This document shows, piece by piece, positions 1-9,366 of a stretch of 34,466 nt of DNA. The translations under genes and the position numbers were made by a program. The stretch spans positions 1 to 34,466 of the forward strand of contig WQXQ01000011.1 in assembly GCA_009784775.1 (NCBI GenBank), in the 5' to 3' direction. The notes beneath the pieces are model-generated. The model was not told where the DNA came from. It searched no databases and was given only the letters and a program-made list of their open reading frames with translations. Numbering within the stretch: position 1 is the first letter of the stretch; each line of letters begins with the position of its first letter. Source of the stretch: Treponema sp. (lineage in GTDB: Bacteria > Spirochaetota > Spirochaetia > Treponematales > Breznakiellaceae).

Positions 1-439
1 CATCGATACGAAAAGTATATTCGGTAAAATCGTCTTTTGTGCTTTGCATTCCAAAAAAAAGATATGCCAATCCTTCCAGAATGGCGCCTAATTCTTCAAG
101 TGCTCGCTGAAAGTCCCCTTGTACAATTAAGGCCATAAGGGGAGGAATTTCATCCTGCAGTTTTTCTTTGCGGGTTTCGTCAGCTTTTTCAACCCAGGTT
201 TTCTGTATCAGCAAATCAAGGTTATTTTGGAAGTGTCCCAGAAATTCACGCATTTGTTCGGTGTTTTGTTTCATTCCCAGAAGCCGCTGATATTCGGCGC
301 CAATACCCAGCATTTCGGCAAAACGGGCTGCCGCCGCAGGTCCCTTTGTCGATGAAAAATCCTGTGGGAACAAGGCTTCCGCAGTTTTACGGTATTCTTT
401 GGGAATGGTAAAATTACTGTTTGAAACGCTATGGCTCAT
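1..439 (-). CDS. Hypothetical protein, C-terminus truncated by the window edge (MSHSVSNSNFTIPKEYRKTAEALFPQDFSSTKGPAAAARFAEMLGIG...)
   Basis: Open minus-strand frame from ATG at 439 to position 1 with no stop; GGAG ribosome-binding site just upstream (TTTAGGAGTATG). Not in the ORF track because it lacks a stop. Confidence 0.75.
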   Translation of the reverse strand, partial: MSHSVSNSNFTIPKEYRKTAEALFPQDFSSTKGPAAAARFAEMLGIGAEYQRLLGMKQNTEQMREFLGHFQNNLDLLIQKTWVEKADETRKEKLQDEIPPLMALIVQGDFQRALEELGAILEGLAYLFFGMQSTKDDFTEYTFRID

Positions 440-474
440 ACTCCTAAAATGACAAGTAATGGAAGAATAGTCAA

Positions 475-1026
475 CTACCTTGTCATGGCAAGGTACTCTT
501 GCACCGCCCGGCGGGTTGAATCAAAGGCAATGGTGTCAAAATCAATATCTTCTGGCTTTAGGAAGCGGATAGCGGTAATCTCGGCCTGTTCAGGAACCAG
601 GTCTTGTTCCCTTAGGCCCGGCGCATGGATGTAAAAATAGGAGTCGCAGGTGTTGTAATTGATGTTTTTGTACGGGTAGACATTGGAAAATGAGGCAAAC
701 AGGGTGAAAATTTCGGTAAGCGGTTTTCCCGGGGGAGCAGGCGGCGACCAGCCGATTTCTTCCTGTAATTCACGGCACAGGCCCTCCAGGATGCCTTCGC
801 CGGGATCGACAAAGCCGCCGGGCAGATCCAGTTTGCCTTTTGCCGGCTCCTTGCCCCGTACCAGGAACAGGATGCGCCCATCGGCCTCAATAATACAGCC
901 GGTTGCGGCGGCGGTATTGTGATAATACACAAACCCGCAGTCCGGGCAATGGAACACCTTCCCCTCTGAAAAGGTGATTTTTTTCGATGCGCATATGGGG
1001 CAGAATGTAAACATGGGCAGTTCCAT
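475..1026 (-). CDS. NUDIX hydrolase with N-terminal zinc ribbon
   Basis: Nudix box GGFVDPGEGILEGLCRELQEEIGW; N-terminal CPICASKK...FHCPDCGF (CxxC...CxxC). The listed ORF runs to 1131; start assigned at MELPMFTFCP, but start is uncertain. Confidence 0.88.
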   Translation of the reverse strand: MELPMFTFCPICASKKITFSEGKVFHCPDCGFVYYHNTAAATGCIIEADGRILFLVRGKEPAKGKLDLPGGFVDPGEGILEGLCRELQEEIGWSPPAPPGKPLTEIFTLFASFSNVYPYKNINYNTCDSYFYIHAPGLREQDLVPEQAEITAIRFLKPEDIDFDTIAFDSTRRAVQEYLAMTR

Positions 1027-1134
1027 TATGGCATAAACGGCACTATTTGGTAAGTCATTACATATCACAGGATCTTGTATTTTTTGTTGATTGATGTTAT
1101 TATAGGTATTAATTTTAGTCTTAAGGGGCATACT

Positions 1135-3234
1135 ATGACAGAGCGTACTTCAATAAAACGCAGATTTTTTGTTTTTTCGGCAATTTTGTTTTTGGTAATT
1201 TTCATTATTGGCAGCATTGCTTTTGTTTTTGCCATGTGGCAGAACGCCAATGCCAATATAGGCCAGGAACTTGCGCAGTCGGTGGAAATAGAGCGGATCA
1301 AGCTGGAAGCATCGGTAAATGGCGAAATTGCCCTTGCGCTTAAAATGGCGGATTCGCCGTTGATAAAACGGCATTTTCTTAGCCCCGGCGAGCCTGCATT
1401 GAAAAGAATGGCTTTTGATGAAATTGTCGGTTACCAGCAGGCTTTTGCAAGTAAAATGGTTTTTTGGGCCAGTGACATTGATAAGGAATTCTACTTTGAC
1501 GAACACAATCATTATACGGTTGATGCGGATGACCCTGACAATTACTGGTACAAGATGACACTGTACGAAACGGAAAAGTTTAATTTTAATATTAACTATA
1601 ACCCGGAAATACAAAAAATCATGCTCTGGATTAATGCGCCGGTCTTTGATTCCGGGCGCAGGCCTATCGGTCTTGTGGGGACAGGTATCGACTTGTCAAA
1701 CTTTGTTGATACCATTTACCGGAACTATACGGGTAATGCCGAACTATATTTCTTTAACGCTTTTAATGAAATTACCGGCGCGCGGGATATAAATCTTATT
1801 ACCAATAAAGTAACGATTGACAAAAGATTTGGCAGTACGGGCGAGGAAATTCTTGCCAGAACGAAAAACCTGAAAGTCGGAGAGGTTAAATCCTTTAATA
1901 CTTCCGAAGGTGAAGTTGCTTTAGGTCATGTGTCAGCTCTGGACTGGTATATTATCGCCGTTTATCCCTTGACCATGGTGGATGTTTTAAAAGGTTCCAT
2001 GACCGTTCTCTTTGTGTCCATGATTGTGGTTATAGCGGCCATTTTTGTTACCTTCTACTTGTTTATCACTTGGCTGTTGAGTCCCCTGAACATAATGATA
2101 ACAACCCTTGACAAAATTTCCACTGACTGGAATTTAACCCGGCGGCTGAAGATATTGCACAAGGACGAAACTGGCATTTTAGGGGAATTCTTCAACCTGA
2201 CCTTTGAAAAAATTAGCGGGCTTCTCAAAAACATTAAAGGTAAGGCCTTCGCTCTTTCAGACACCGGGGAAGAACTCAGTATCACCATGAACGAAACGTC
2301 TCAAGCCATTACCAAAATTGATACCCATATCCAGGGGATGCGCGGAATGGTTCTGGCTCAGGCGGATGAGGTTAATACTTCAGCTGCGTCAATGGAACAC
2401 ATTATTACCGGACTGGACAAGCTCAACAATCATATTGTTGTTCAGGCGGATAGCGTTGCGCAATCCTCATCGGCCATTGAACAGATGCTGGCGAATATCC
2501 GCTCGGTTACGGATACTCTGGTTAAGAATACGGCAAATATTCATTCTTTGGCGGAATCCTCCGAAGCAGGCCGGGCGGATTTACAAAAAGTTTCCCAGGA
2601 TATTCAGGAGATTGCCCGTGAATCAGAGGGACTTTTGGAAATTAACTCGGTAATGCAGAACATTGCCAGCCAAACAAACCTTCTTTCCATGAATGCCGCC
2701 ATTGAAGCGGCCCATGCCGGGGAATCGGGGAGAGGCTTTGCCGTAGTAGCTGACGAAATCCGCAAGTTGGCGGAAAATGCCGGAAAGCAATCCAAGACCA
2801 TCAGCGCCGTACTCAAGAAAATAAAAACTTCAATTGATACCATTACCAAATCCACCAGTGTTGTGCTGGAACGCTTTAATACCATGGGGCGGGAAGTAGA
2901 AACCGTTGCGAATCAGGAAACCCAGATTCGCAATGCGATGCAGGAACAGGAAAGCGGCAGTCAGCAAATCCTGAAAGCGGTTACCCGGCTTAACTCTGTA
3001 ACCAGCGAGGTCCAGAGCGCTTCTGCCGATATGGCAGCGACAAGCAAGGAAGTATTGCAGCATAGCGGTAAACTCAAAAAGCTGAGCGGTGAGGTAGCGG
3101 GCGGAATGGATGATATGACGCAGAGCGCGGAAATGATCACCAGCGCGGTTACCAGAGTACTGGAGATAAGCCATGAAAACAAGGAAAATATCGGCAGCCT
3201 GAGCGCCGACATTGCCCGCTTTAAGGTAGAGTAA
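1135..3234 (+). CDS. Methyl-accepting chemotaxis protein (extracytoplasmic sensor domain, HAMP-like region, MCP signalling domain)
   Basis: Two hydrophobic segments; signalling hairpin [47 protein letters not shown] before ATG at 1135. Confidence 0.93.
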   Translation: MTERTSIKRRFFVFSAILFLVIFIIGSIAFVFAMWQNANANIGQELAQSVEIERIKLEASVNGEIALALKMADSPLIKRHFLSPGEPALKRMAFDEIVGYQQAFASKMVFWASDIDKEFYFDEHNHYTVDADDPDNYWYKMTLYETEKFNFNINYNPEIQKIMLWINAPVFDSGRRPIGLVGTGIDLSNFVDTIYRNYTGNAELYFFNAFNEITGARDINLITNKVTIDKRFGSTGEEILARTKNLKVGEVKSFNTSEGEVALGHVSALDWYIIAVYPLTMVDVLKGSMTVLFVSMIVVIAAIFVTFYLFITWLLSPLNIMITTLDKISTDWNLTRRLKILHKDETGILGEFFNLTFEKISGLLKNIKGKAFALSDTGEELSITMNETSQAITKIDTHIQGMRGMVLAQADEVNTSAASMEHIITGLDKLNNHIVVQADSVAQSSSAIEQMLANIRSVTDTLVKNTANIHSLAESSEAGRADLQKVSQDIQEIARESEGLLEINSVMQNIASQTNLLSMNAAIEAAHAGESGRGFAVVADEIRKLAENAGKQSKTISAVLKKIKTSIDTITKSTSVVLERFNTMGREVETVANQETQIRNAMQEQESGSQQILKAVTRLNSVTSEVQSASADMAATSKEVLQHSGKLKKLSGEVAGGMDDMTQSAEMITSAVTRVLEISHENKENIGSLSADIARFKVE

Positions 3235-3919
3235 CAGAAGAAAGTTTTTTTTCGAGTGTCTCGTAGGCCATGCGGGCGGCTTCCTGTTCGGCGCTTTTTT
3301 TGTTTCGGCCTGTGCCGGTTCCAAGGATTGCGCCGTCTATGTTGACCTCCATCCAGAACAGGCGTTCGTGGTCGGGGCCGGAGCGTTTAACCAGATTGTA
3401 TTTGGGGTAGGTGCGGTAATGGCGCTGGCATAATTCCTGCAGTAATGATTTGTAATCACGGTGGTAATTGTTTTTGGTGACACGGTCAATTTCGGGAATA
3501 AAATACTGGCTGATAAAGGCGAAGGCGGCATTGTAACCGGAATCAAGGTACAATGCGCCAATCATGGCTTCAAGGGTATCGGCAAGAATCGTTTTTTTGG
3601 TTCTGCCTCCGGAAAGCTCTTCACCCTTGCCCAACAGCAGCATGGTGTCAATCTGCAGCTCCCTGGCAACTGCAGAAAGGACATCTTCGGAAACAGCTAC
3701 AGATTTTATTTTTGCAAGCTCGCCTTCTGTTTTGTCGGTATACTTTTCGTATAACAGAGTGGCGCAAGCAGCCCCCAGAATGGAATCCCCCAAAAATTCA
3801 AGCCGCTCGTTGTTTAGACGGCAGCTTGTTTCATTGGATACCGATCGATGCATAAAAGACAGGTTCAAAAGCCCAAGGCTTTTGAACCTGAATCCGGCAG
3901 TCTTTTGAAAAGCTGCCAA
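3221..3919 (-). CDS. rnc: Ribonuclease III
   Basis: RNase III signature [38 protein letters not shown] and C-terminal dsRBD ([41 protein letters not shown]...AEQEAARMA). The listed ATG at 4144 lies in a frame overlapping acpP. Likely start is non-ATG: TTG at 3919 is my best guess, CTG at 3943 is possible. Confidence 0.92.
   Translation of the reverse strand: MAAFQKTAGFRFKSLGLLNLSFMHRSVSNETSCRLNNERLEFLGDSILGAACATLLYEKYTDKTEGELAKIKSVAVSEDVLSAVARELQIDTMLLLGKGEELSGGRTKKTILADTLEAMIGALYLDSGYNAAFAFISQYFIPEIDRVTKNNYHRDYKSLLQELCQRHYRTYPKYNLVKRSGPDHERLFWMEVNIDGAILGTGTGRNKKSAEQEAARMAYETLEKKLSSVTLP
3860..3890 (-). repeat. Perfect inverted repeat, 14-bp stem with 3-nt loop, inside the 5' coding part of rnc
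   Basis: CAGGTTCAAAAGCC-TTG-GGCTTTTGAACCTG on the coding strand, followed by TCTTTTAT. Confidence 0.95.
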
Positions 3920-3933
3920 TTGCTTCTTTCTGT

Positions 3934-3949
3934 CCGGCTCCAGAGCCGG
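3934..3949 (-). repeat. Perfect inverted repeat, 7-bp stem, between acpP stop and rnc
   Basis: CCGGCTC-TG-GAGCCGG. Confidence 0.9.
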
Positions 3950-3962
3950 GAATTCTCCGCGG

Positions 3963-4199
3963 TTACTTCTGCTGAGATTTGATAAACTCGTAAGCGTCCT
4001 TGACCGTTTCGAATTCATTGGCCTTTTCATCAGGAATGGAAATGCCCATTTCTTCTTCAATGGCGTAGACCAGTTCGTACGTATCCAAACTGTCCGCGCC
4101 AAGGTCCTGCCGGAAAGATGCCTCCAGGGTGATCTTTCCCTCATCGACTTCGAGCTTCTCGGCGATGAGTTTTTTCATCTTCTCAAACAATTCGTCCAT
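3963..4199 (-). CDS. acpP: Acyl carrier protein
   Basis: 78-aa acidic protein with phosphopantetheine site DLGADSLDTYELV; RBS GAGAGG before ATG at 4199. Confidence 0.96.
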   Translation of the reverse strand: MDELFEKMKKLIAEKLEVDEGKITLEASFRQDLGADSLDTYELVYAIEEEMGISIPDEKANEFETVKDAYEFIKSQQK

Positions 4200-4210
4200 T
4201 TTTTCCTCTC

Positions 4211-4399
4211 TTAAACTTTGGAATCTGGAATGATTACCTGCTTTCCTCGGTAAAATCCGCACTTGGGGCAAATACGATGCGGAAGCGCCTTATTGCCACA
4301 AGTACCACATTCTACCATGTTGGGAGCGGTAAGCCTCATATTTATGGACTGCCGACGGCGAGTCCGCGCCTTTGATGTCTTATACTTAGGTACAGCCAT
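4211..4399 (-). CDS. rpmF: 50S ribosomal protein L32
   Basis: MAVPKYKTSKARTRRRQSINMRLTAPNMVECGTCGNKALPHRICPKCGFYRGKQVI; typical L32 start and CxxC pair. Confidence 0.97.
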   Translation of the reverse strand: MAVPKYKTSKARTRRRQSINMRLTAPNMVECGTCGNKALPHRICPKCGFYRGKQVIIPDSKV

Positions 4400-4451
4400 A
4401 TTAAAACCTCTCTATGTTGAAAATAACAAAAACCTGTATTTGTGTCAATAT

Positions 4452-4481
4452 AGAATATCGGCAATTTTGCATTTTTGTCAA
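4452..4481 (-). promoter_or_regulatory. Putative sigma-70 promoter for rpmF-acpP-rnc
   Basis: Minus strand TTGACA (4481-4476), N18, TATTCT (4457-4452), upstream of rpmF. The -35 overlaps the coaD stop codon. Confidence 0.55.
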
Positions 4482-4960
4482 GTTGGGGGATATTTTTCCC
4501 TGAGGGCGGCGGCTACCAGGGGAGGGACCATTTCGCTGATATTACCCCGGAAAGAGGCAATTTCCTTGATGGATGAGGAGCGCAGGACGATGTATTGGGG
4601 GTCGGTGGTCAGAAAAATCGTTTCGATTGCCGGGTCCAGGGCCTTATACATCATGGAAACCTCAAATTCATAGGAAAAATCGTCCATTCCGCGCATTCCC
4701 CGGATAAGGAGCTTTATTCCCTGTTGTTGCAGAAAATCGACAATTAATGAGTCGCAAATCGCCACCGACACATTGCCCTGATCCGCGGTAAGCTGGCGGA
4801 TCATTTCGACCCGTTCTTCGGCGGAAAAGAGGTATTTTTTTTGGCGGTTTTCCGCCACTACGACCAGCAGCTCGTCAAAAATGCCTGCCGCTCGCTGGAT
4901 AATGTTAAGGTGTCCCAGGGTTGGGGGGTCAAATGAACCAGGAAATGCCGCTTTCAACAT
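4478..4960 (-). CDS. coaD: Phosphopantetheine adenylyltransferase
   Basis: MLKAAFPGSFDPPTLGHLNIIQRA nucleotidyltransferase motif and YIVLRSSSIKEIASF. Confidence 0.95.
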   Translation of the reverse strand: MLKAAFPGSFDPPTLGHLNIIQRAAGIFDELLVVVAENRQKKYLFSAEERVEMIRQLTADQGNVSVAICDSLIVDFLQQQGIKLLIRGMRGMDDFSYEFEVSMMYKALDPAIETIFLTTDPQYIVLRSSSIKEIASFRGNISEMVPPLVAAALREKYPPT

Positions 4961-5002
4961 ACAATAGCCTCATATTGAGCATAAAACGCCTGCTGCGCTT
5001 GG

Positions 5003-8000
5003 TCAAGATGGAATTGGTAAATACTTACGCAGTGTACCGAAAAATTCGTCCATATTAATTGGCTTGCCTATGTGGTCATTCATTCCGGCTTCAAGGCATT
5101 GCTCAATATCCTCGCGGAAAACGTTTGCGGTCATGGCGATAATAGGAACTTGCTTATGCACATTGCTCTGTTTCTCTATAGCCCGAATTCTGCGGGTGGC
5201 TTCGTAGCCGTCCATTTCCGGCATCTGGACGTCCATGAGAATTAAATCGCAGCTGTCGGGTGACTGCTCAAATAGGGCAACGGCTTTGGAGCCGTTTTCA
5301 GCGTAGGCTATTTCCAAAAGAGTCGGTTCAAGCAGCGCGGTTACAATTTCGCGGTTGATTTCAACATCTTCGGCCAATATGATTTTGTATCCCCTGAAAA
5401 CATCGTTATTGTCGCTTTTTTCCTGTTCCGGCAGGTTGCGCGATCCAATGACCTCGGTTATCACATCTGCAATTGCTGACGGGAACAGGGGCTTTGACAG
5501 GAATTTGTCCACGCCGGCCTTTTTTGCCTTGTCCGCGATACTGCTCCATTCGGCTGCGGAAATCATAATGACAATAGTATGCTCCGGTGATTTGGATTGT
5601 GCTTTCAATTCTTTTGCCAGCATTATACCGTCCATATCCGGCATTTTCCAATCAACAAAATAAATATCGTACATACCATTGGTGCCAATAAGCGCCAGCG
5701 CGTCCTGACCGCTTAAAGCAGTATCACAGTCTGTGCCAAAACCCTGTAAAACATCCTTAAAATAATCGAGAATATCCTGATCGTCATCTACAGCCATTAT
5801 GGAAACATTGCCCCAGTTGATGCCAATTTCAGATAACCCCAGCGATTTTTTGGTTCCGCGTTTTGCTTTAAAAGTAACCGTAAATGATGAACCTTTACCA
5901 AGTTCTGAACTAAGCTCAATACTGCCGCCCATAAGTTCGACAATATTTTTGGAAATAACAAGGCCAAGGCCTGTGCCGCCAAATTTGCGCGAGGTCTTTG
6001 AATCAGCCTGCTGGAAAGACTGGAACAGCTGCTGCTGTTGTTCCTGATCAATGCCTATTCCCGAATCCGTAACGGTAATTTGAATGATGTATAAATCATC
6101 TTCCTTGCCTAAAAACCGCGTGTCAAGTTTTATATAACCTTCTTCGGGTGTGAATTTTACCGCATTGCTCAGAAGGTTTGTGATTACCTGCGCCAGCCGC
6201 TGATCATCGCCGATTAACGATTTTGGTATTGATTTATCGATGTGTACGGAAAGCTTTTGCATTTTTTCATCGGCGCGGAATGCTATGATATTCACAACAC
6301 GCTGCAGCATTTTTTCAAAATCAAACTCTTCATAGGATAATTCAAATTTATTCGCTTCGATTTTTGACATATCAAGAATATCATTAATAACGCCCAACAA
6401 ATGCTGGGAAGCGTTTTCTATTTTTTCCAGACAATAATCTTTACGCGGAACATCATCGGCGGATTTTCCAATAACGGTCATGCCGATGATTGCATTCATG
6501 GGCGTGCGGATTTCGTGCGACATATTCGACAGGAAGTTACTTTTTGCCATCGAAGCGGCTTCCGCTTCCGCCCGCAATTTTTCGGTATTAAGCAAAATAT
6601 TTTTTTCTTCGGTTATATCCATAATAGCGCCGGCGGTACGGATGGCATTGCCTTCATTATCGCGGATGGTTTCGCCGGAAGCGCGGCAATACAAATACTC
6701 CCCATTTTTCTTTTGCAGCCGGAATTCTATGTAATAAGGCGTCATTCCGGTTACGTCAAGCAAGTGCTTTGTTAAAGCGTCAACTGCTCTATCTTTATCA
6801 TCGGGATGCAGCCGTTTACCCCAGCTTCCTATTATGTCGGGAAAATCCTCTTCGTTTGAATATCCCAGCATACGCCTTATATCGTCCGAATAATGTACCG
6901 TGTTTGCAAGATTAACCGGATCGCCTTTAACGACCTCCATATCCCATAAACCGATTTTTGTTGATGTGATAACTAAATTCAATTTGGTAAGCTGGAGTTC
7001 ATTAAGCTCTTTTGCGCGCATGAGCTCTTCTTCCCGCTTGTTGATTTCGGTCAGGTCATACAAAAACCCAAGTCCTATAAATTCATCCTCGTCCTTAACA
7101 CGCATCAGAGACAAATCACAAGGTACAGGAACACCCTCTTTTGTTTGATGCATCCATTCTGTTTTGACAACTTCACCTGCAATCGCGCGAATGGCAATAT
7201 TATTCGCTTCCTCAATAAGAAGCCGGCCGTTCGGCAGATATTCGGGCGAAAAATCCTGAAAGTATCGTTCGGTAATTTCATGTTTTGGAGCCTTAAACAT
7301 TTTTTCCAGTTTCTCGTTACAGTCGAAAACTCTTGGAGGATCACCATCAAAAATTATCATACCAACCGGCATATTTTCCAATATGGCCTGATTTATTTTA
7401 CTTGCTTTGATAATTTCTTTTTCCATTTTTTTGATATTGCGTAAATCGTACAAAAACCCAAGCCCGATAAAGTCATCCTCGTCTTTAACGCGCGTTAGCG
7501 TAAGGTCGCACGGAATCGGCTCGCCGTCTGATGTTTGATGGAGCCGCTCGGTTCTTACCGTTTCTCCGGCCATTGCAATGCTCATAATGTCGGCAGCGTC
7601 ATGGTTGGCAAGTCTTCCGTCTTTCAGATATTTGGGCGCAAAATCCGTAAAATAATGGTCAAGGATTTGTTGCTTGGGAGCATTGAACATTCTGGTAAGT
7701 TCTTCGTTACAGTCGACTACTGTTGGGGGATCGCCTTTGATAATGGTCATGCCAACAGGCATTGAATCTATTATTGCCCGGTTGAGTTTGGCTGTTTTGA
7801 TAATCTCATTTTCCATTTTTTTAATGTTGCGCAAATCATATGCGAATGCCAATCCGGTAAAATTATCGTCCTGCATCATGCAGGTTACCGTAAGTTCGCA
7901 CGGTATCTCTTCGCCGTCTTTACTTATATGCATCCATTCAGTTGTACTTGTTCCGCCGTTTTTCGCGTGTTTAATAAGATCAAAAGCCTTATCAGTGGAT

Positions 8001-8758
8001 TTTTGACCGTTCGCCTGATATTCGGGAGAAAACGTAAAGAAATGGTCTTTATAATATTGCTTTGTGGTACCGCACATTTTCAGCATTTCATCATTACAAT
8101 CAATAATTTTTACATTCTCATCAAAGATTGTAAGGCCAAACGGCGCGGATTTAAGTACGGTTTGATTGAGCTTGTTCACTGCATTTATTTCATGTTCCAT
8201 TTCAGCGCGTATAACAGCGTTAGCGCACAAAAATGCCGCCGAACGCAGCATTTCGGCGCAGTCGTTGTCAAAATATCGTTCACTATGGTGGTCGCTAAAC
8301 AGTAAAAAGCCCCAAAAATTCCCCTTGATAAAAATAGGCGTGACAAATACCGACAGAGCGCCGTGAGATCTCATGAGATCACCTTCATATCCGGGTATCA
8401 GCTTTACGGGGCTGTTGATCGATTCGCCGTTTTTAAACATCTTCTCCCAGTGCGGCGCGATTTGTGCATAAGAAACGCTCTTCAGTTCAGGCGTTGGTTC
8501 CGTAGTACCTCCCGATTTTCTGTTCCACCGGTAAATCTGCGATGCATAAAGGCCATCCGGCTTTGAATAGTTGCGCCATACGTTCAGTCTGTCCAGATCC
8601 GCCATGTCCGCGATCAAGCCCATGCCGGTTGTCATCATGTCCTCATTCGTTTCTTCGGTACTGCTTGAGAGGAAGATCGCAGCGGTCTTATTAAGCGCAT
8701 CCGCCATTTTTTTACTGCGTTCCAGAGCCTTGAATGTTTCCATGAAATTGTTATCCAT
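5003..8758 (-). CDS. Hybrid sensor histidine kinase: GAF-like N-terminus, four PAS-type modules, HisKA, HATPase, two receiver domains
   Basis: HisKA SNFLSNMSHEIRTPMNAIIGM; HATPase NLLSNAVKFT, DSGIGI, FGGTGLGLVISK; REC1 MAVDDDQD...VDWKMPDMDG; REC2 ILAEDVEINREIV...LMDVQMPEMDG; RBS GAGG before ATG. Confidence 0.95.
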   Translation of the reverse strand: MDNNFMETFKALERSKKMADALNKTAAIFLSSSTEETNEDMMTTGMGLIADMADLDRLNVWRNYSKPDGLYASQIYRWNRKSGGTTEPTPELKSVSYAQIAPHWEKMFKNGESINSPVKLIPGYEGDLMRSHGALSVFVTPIFIKGNFWGFLLFSDHHSERYFDNDCAEMLRSAAFLCANAVIRAEMEHEINAVNKLNQTVLKSAPFGLTIFDENVKIIDCNDEMLKMCGTTKQYYKDHFFTFSPEYQANGQKSTDKAFDLIKHAKNGGTSTTEWMHISKDGEEIPCELTVTCMMQDDNFTGLAFAYDLRNIKKMENEIIKTAKLNRAIIDSMPVGMTIIKGDPPTVVDCNEELTRMFNAPKQQILDHYFTDFAPKYLKDGRLANHDAADIMSIAMAGETVRTERLHQTSDGEPIPCDLTLTRVKDEDDFIGLGFLYDLRNIKKMEKEIIKASKINQAILENMPVGMIIFDGDPPRVFDCNEKLEKMFKAPKHEITERYFQDFSPEYLPNGRLLIEEANNIAIRAIAGEVVKTEWMHQTKEGVPVPCDLSLMRVKDEDEFIGLGFLYDLTEINKREEELMRAKELNELQLTKLNLVITSTKIGLWDMEVVKGDPVNLANTVHYSDDIRRMLGYSNEEDFPDIIGSWGKRLHPDDKDRAVDALTKHLLDVTGMTPYYIEFRLQKKNGEYLYCRASGETIRDNEGNAIRTAGAIMDITEEKNILLNTEKLRAEAEAASMAKSNFLSNMSHEIRTPMNAIIGMTVIGKSADDVPRKDYCLEKIENASQHLLGVINDILDMSKIEANKFELSYEEFDFEKMLQRVVNIIAFRADEKMQKLSVHIDKSIPKSLIGDDQRLAQVITNLLSNAVKFTPEEGYIKLDTRFLGKEDDLYIIQITVTDSGIGIDQEQQQQLFQSFQQADSKTSRKFGGTGLGLVISKNIVELMGGSIELSSELGKGSSFTVTFKAKRGTKKSLGLSEIGINWGNVSIMAVDDDQDILDYFKDVLQGFGTDCDTALSGQDALALIGTNGMYDIYFVDWKMPDMDGIMLAKELKAQSKSPEHTIVIMISAAEWSSIADKAKKAGVDKFLSKPLFPSAIADVITEVIGSRNLPEQEKSDNNDVFRGYKIILAEDVEINREIVTALLEPTLLEIAYAENGSKAVALFEQSPDSCDLILMDVQMPEMDGYEATRRIRAIEKQSNVHKQVPIIAMTANVFREDIEQCLEAGMNDHIGKPINMDEFFGTLRKYLPIPS

Positions 8759-8766
8759 GTTTTACC

Positions 8767-9357
8767 TCAAATATAAATATGTTCCAGTCCGTGCAGTAGT
8801 TCCATTGCCTTGTCCTTGCATTGACCGCAGACCGTGCCGATTTTGGTGGCTTGTTGCAAGGCTTCCCAGGTTTTGGCGCCTCCGTGAAAGGCGGTTTCAA
8901 TGTCTTTATCGGTGATGCTTAGGCAATGGCAAATTTCGGTGACCGGTTCCTGCAATATTCCCTGTCTGCCGGTTTTGGCAAGGTGATCGTCAATGGCGGC
9001 ACGAAGCGCCTTGTCACCCAATACTGAACAGTGAATTTTATATTCCGGCAGGCCGCCCAGTTGGGTAACCAGATCTTCCGGCTTTATTTTGTAAGCGTCC
9101 TCTATTTTCATGCCCTTTATCATTGCAGAGAGCATACTGGTAGAAGCAATGGCGCTGGCGCAGCCGTATGTTTGCCAGCGTACATCAGTAATAACATCAT
9201 TGTCAATTTTGAGGAGCATGAGCATTTGATCTCCGCATTTGATGTTGCCCGTTTGTCCTTTGGCATTGGCGGCAAAATCAGCCTCATCTTCTGAAAGAAA
9301 ATTTTGGGGATTGGTAAAATGTTCCCTTACCGTATCCGAATATAACCAGTTAGTCAT
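8767..9357 (-). CDS. nifU: NifU-like Fe-S cluster scaffold with BFD-type [2Fe-2S] domain
   Basis: NifU N-terminal segment (SDTVREHFTNPQN...YGCASAIASTSMLSAMIKG...IHCSVLGDKALRAAI), then CHCLSITDKDIE...TVCGQCKDKAMELL; RBS AGGAG. Confidence 0.92.
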   Translation of the reverse strand: MTNWLYSDTVREHFTNPQNFLSEDEADFAANAKGQTGNIKCGDQMLMLLKIDNDVITDVRWQTYGCASAIASTSMLSAMIKGMKIEDAYKIKPEDLVTQLGGLPEYKIHCSVLGDKALRAAIDDHLAKTGRQGILQEPVTEICHCLSITDKDIETAFHGGAKTWEALQQATKIGTVCGQCKDKAMELLHGLEHIYI

Positions 9358-9366
9358 AATTATCTC

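Noticed and set aside
2830-3324. 164-aa minus-strand ORF
   Set aside because: Antisense to the MCP signalling domain; no homology-like motif.
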